This document shows positions 62,332 through 64,000 of a stretch of DNA of 64,000 nucleotides, piece after piece. The notes beneath the pieces are model-generated. The model had not been told where the DNA came from. It saw only the letters and a list, made by a program, of their open reading frames with translations, and searched no databases. Source of the stretch: Robinsoniella peoriensis. GTDB lineage: Bacteria; Bacillota; Clostridia; Lachnospirales; Lachnospiraceae. Made by a program: the position numbers and the translations under genes. The stretch lies in assembly GCF_042680125.1 (NCBI RefSeq), contig NZ_JBHTNY010000014.1; one strand, 5' to 3'. Position 1 is the first letter of the stretch; the number at the start of each line of letters is the position of its first letter.

Positions 62332-62496
62332 CTAGTGCCTCCCGGCGTAAATACGTCGATATATAGTGCCTGATATCTGTGTCAGGTGTGCGTCTGTGAA
62401 TCGACAGCGTAGCGGGATACGACTAGATTCACAGACGTACAGCTGGCGCGGATAGCGGGTGCTATATAGTGGCGTATTTACGCCGGGAGGCACTAG
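62332..62496. mobile_element. 165-bp MITE-like element with 24-bp perfect terminal inverted repeats
   Basis: Outer arms begin CTAGTGCCTCCCGGCG and end with its complement (62332-62355 and 62473-62496, 24/24). An inner perfect 12-bp pair CGTCTGTGAATC / GATTCACAGACG (62391-62402, 62426-62437) flanks GACAGCGTAGCGGGATACGA, close to the core palindrome of the other element family. The RNA would fold as one long branched hairpin ending 24 nt before the start codon. No coding capacity. Confidence 0.85.
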
Positions 62497-62520
62497 CCAG
62501 CCATACAGAAAGGATTTTCC

Positions 62521-63423
62521 ATGGATATTCCAAATCTAACCCCGGACCATATATTTCCCAAAAAAGAACTTTCTTTTTATATAGAAAAATATTACCATAC
62601 CGAATTCTCAGATTTGAAGGTACATACCCACGATTTTATAGAAATTGCTTACGTATGCGACGGAAAGGGCTTTCATTTGTATAACGATATTACCTATCCG
62701 GTAAGCAAGGGTGAACTCTATATTATAAATTCCCAGACTGCACACTGCTTCTATCCTACTGACAGGACAAATTCAGAGCATTTAGTTGTATATAACCTGG
62801 CATTTCTGCCCCAGTTTATTTCGGATATAAATATAAGCCTTCCTCTACTGACAGAACTGACGGACATCATGCTCTACAAATCGCTCTATGCAGAAGAAAT
62901 CATTTATACCCCTGATCTCCGTCTCCAGGGCTCCATGCGCACGGATATTGAACAGCTTTATGAAAAATTATATTTGGAATTTACTACAGAGGGTATCAAT
63001 TACATCCAGATACTGAAGCTTACTCTCTGCGAGCTTTTATTGAAAATCCATCGCTTCTATAAAATGAAAACTACTCCGGCAAGCACTCAGGATAACCGTT
63101 ATCTCCACCAGTTAATCCCAGACTGCATCGAATACTTAAAGAATAATTATTCTCAAAAAATTACCATTGGAGAACTTTCCGGTAATTTCTTCTTAAGTAA
63201 AAGTTACCTGTCGAGCTTGTTTAAGCAGGCAACCGGATCCGGCATTGTAGAATATCTGCAGCACATCCGAATAGAGAAGGCATGTGAGCTGCTTTTAGAT
63301 CCCAGCCTTTCCATTACGGAAATCAGCAATCAGGTAGGGTATTCCGACTATCGGTTTTTTAACAAATCCTTTAAAAAAATTACCGGGAAAACTGCTAACG
63401 AATATCGAAAGAGTTTACCATGA
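62521..63423 (+). CDS. AraC-family transcriptional regulator
   Basis: A 300-residue regulator with an N-terminal cupin sensor (VHTHDFIEIAYVCDGKGFHL, VSKGELYIINSQTAHCFYPT) and a C-terminal double HTH (ITIGELSGNFFLSKSYLSSL, ITEISNQVGYSDYRFFNKSF). Divergent from the GH106-like gene, which it probably controls. Its ribosome-binding site AGAAAGGA lies between the inverted-repeat element and the ATG. Confidence 0.92.
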   Translation: MDIPNLTPDHIFPKKELSFYIEKYYHTEFSDLKVHTHDFIEIAYVCDGKGFHLYNDITYPVSKGELYIINSQTAHCFYPTDRTNSEHLVVYNLAFLPQFISDINISLPLLTELTDIMLYKSLYAEEIIYTPDLRLQGSMRTDIEQLYEKLYLEFTTEGINYIQILKLTLCELLLKIHRFYKMKTTPASTQDNRYLHQLIPDCIEYLKNNYSQKITIGELSGNFFLSKSYLSSLFKQATGSGIVEYLQHIRIEKACELLLDPSLSITEISNQVGYSDYRFFNKSFKKITGKTANEYRKSLP

Positions 63424-63427
63424 TTTA

Positions 63428-64000
63428 TTATTTAGACTGTGACATAACCAGATTATAATAAAGTCCCTTCCGGCACATCAGTTCATCATGACTTCCACTC
63501 TCAGCAATTCCCTTATCGGAAATATAGAGGATTCTGGTACAGTTCTTAATGGTGGACAGTCTGTGTGCTACAACAAAAGATGTTCTTCCCTCCATAAGTT
63601 TCTGAAGCCCCTCCTGCAGGAGCCTTTCTGTCTTCGTATCCACGGATGAGGTAGCCTCATCCAAAATCAGTATTTTAGGATTACGCAGCAGTGTCCTTGC
63701 AAATGCAAGCAGCTGCTTTTGTCCCTGTGAAAGTGTTCCTCCGTTCTCTCCCACATTTGTCTGAAAACCATGCTCCATCTCCCTGATAAATTCTGCCGCG
63801 CATACTGTTTCACACGCTTTTTCAATTTCCTCATCACTGGCTTCCAGCCTGCCATAGCGCACATTATCTGACACCGTCCCCGAAAATATAAAGCTGTCCT
63901 GCTGCATAACTCCCATCTGTTCCCGCAGAGAATGAAGCGTTACCTCTGAGATGTCATGCCCATCCACAAGAATCCTTCCGGCATTAACATCATAAAACCT
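63428..64000 (-). CDS. ABC exporter, C-terminal ATPase domain (partial)
   Basis: The frame runs off the right edge; 190 residues are visible, from RFYDVNAGRILVDGHDI to the stop. Q-loop MGVMQQDSFIFSGTVSDNVRY, signature TLSQGQKQLLAFARTLL (LSQGQ instead of LSGGQ), Walker B ILILDEATSSVDT, H-loop VVAHRLSTIKNC. This is the nucleotide-binding domain of an MsbA/LmrA/YheI-type exporter whose membrane part lies outside the window. It ends 5 bp from the convergent AraC gene stop, with no terminator between. Confidence 0.93.
   Translation of the reverse strand, partial: RFYDVNAGRILVDGHDISEVTLHSLREQMGVMQQDSFIFSGTVSDNVRYGRLEASDEEIEKACETVCAAEFIREMEHGFQTNVGENGGTLSQGQKQLLAFARTLLRNPKILILDEATSSVDTKTERLLQEGLQKLMEGRTSFVVAHRLSTIKNCTRILYISDKGIAESGSHDELMCRKGLYYNLVMSQSK

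Overview
The window looks like chromosome of a gut-type, low-to-mid GC Firmicute of the Lachnospiraceae kind. Reasons: strong AGGAGG ribosome-binding sites, lipoprotein sugar-binding proteins with Thr/Glu/Ala-rich linkers, a T-box leader in front of metG, LytTR/GHKL signalling, a Spo0E-like gene with Spo0A-box-like sites, and many carbohydrate operons each with its own LacI or AraC regulator. I see no rRNA, tRNA, CRISPR array or prophage. Family and substrate assignments rest on motifs read by eye; no database search was run.

Layout. 1-3 kb: end of a P-type Ca2+-ATPase, then an ABC-2 exporter pair. 3-4.5 kb: an AbiE-type toxin-antitoxin pair whose toxin gene carries an internal deletion and frameshift. 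4.6-16.9 kb (minus strand): a LacI-controlled operon for a free sugar that passes through L-xylulose: two PMI-like cupin proteins, a ribose-type ABC importer, a FucU/RbsD mutarotase, an L-xylulokinase (LyxK-like), an L-xylulose-5-phosphate 3-epimerase (UlaE/SgbU-like) and a Gfo/Idh/MocA oxidoreductase. Two promoter/operator units of identical layout precede it. 17-22.3 kb: a Bce-type peptide-resistance ABC transporter divergent from a LytTR regulator and GHKL kinase. 22.6-25.3 kb: a membrane GGDEF-EAL protein. 25.5-28 kb: metG with its T-box. 28-32 kb: a truncated AlbA_2-type ATP-binding protein, a serine recombinase, a DUF885 metallopeptidase and a Spo0E-like small protein.

32-49.2 kb (minus strand): two sugar operons back to back. 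The distal one (AraC, RbsA, RbsC, binding protein, UroD-like protein, 2116-residue secreted GH2 enzyme) would cut, bind and import a sugar. The proximal one (SDR dehydrogenase, IlvD/Edd dehydratase, RraA-like protein, SMP-30 lactonase) reads as a non-phosphorylative sugar oxidation pathway. Each is preceded by a diverged copy of the same ~260-bp promoter/leader block, which carries a 44-codon small ORF that is intact in one copy and broken by stop codons in the other. 49.2-50 kb: an MFS remnant. 50-55.6 kb: an LplB/YtcP-type oligosaccharide importer and a GH1 beta-glucosidase with look-alike promoters. 56.6-63.4 kb: a membrane AraC sensor-regulator, a GH106-like enzyme and a divergent AraC regulator. 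The right edge cuts an ABC exporter.

Two families of short inverted-repeat elements run through the region. One (~165 bp, ends CTAGAGCGTGTTT) is present in full or as remnants at several loci, and at three genes its end supplies the TAG stop codon. The other (165 bp, 24-bp perfect ends) sits in the 5' leader of an araC-type gene. They share a GTAGCGGGNTAC core.
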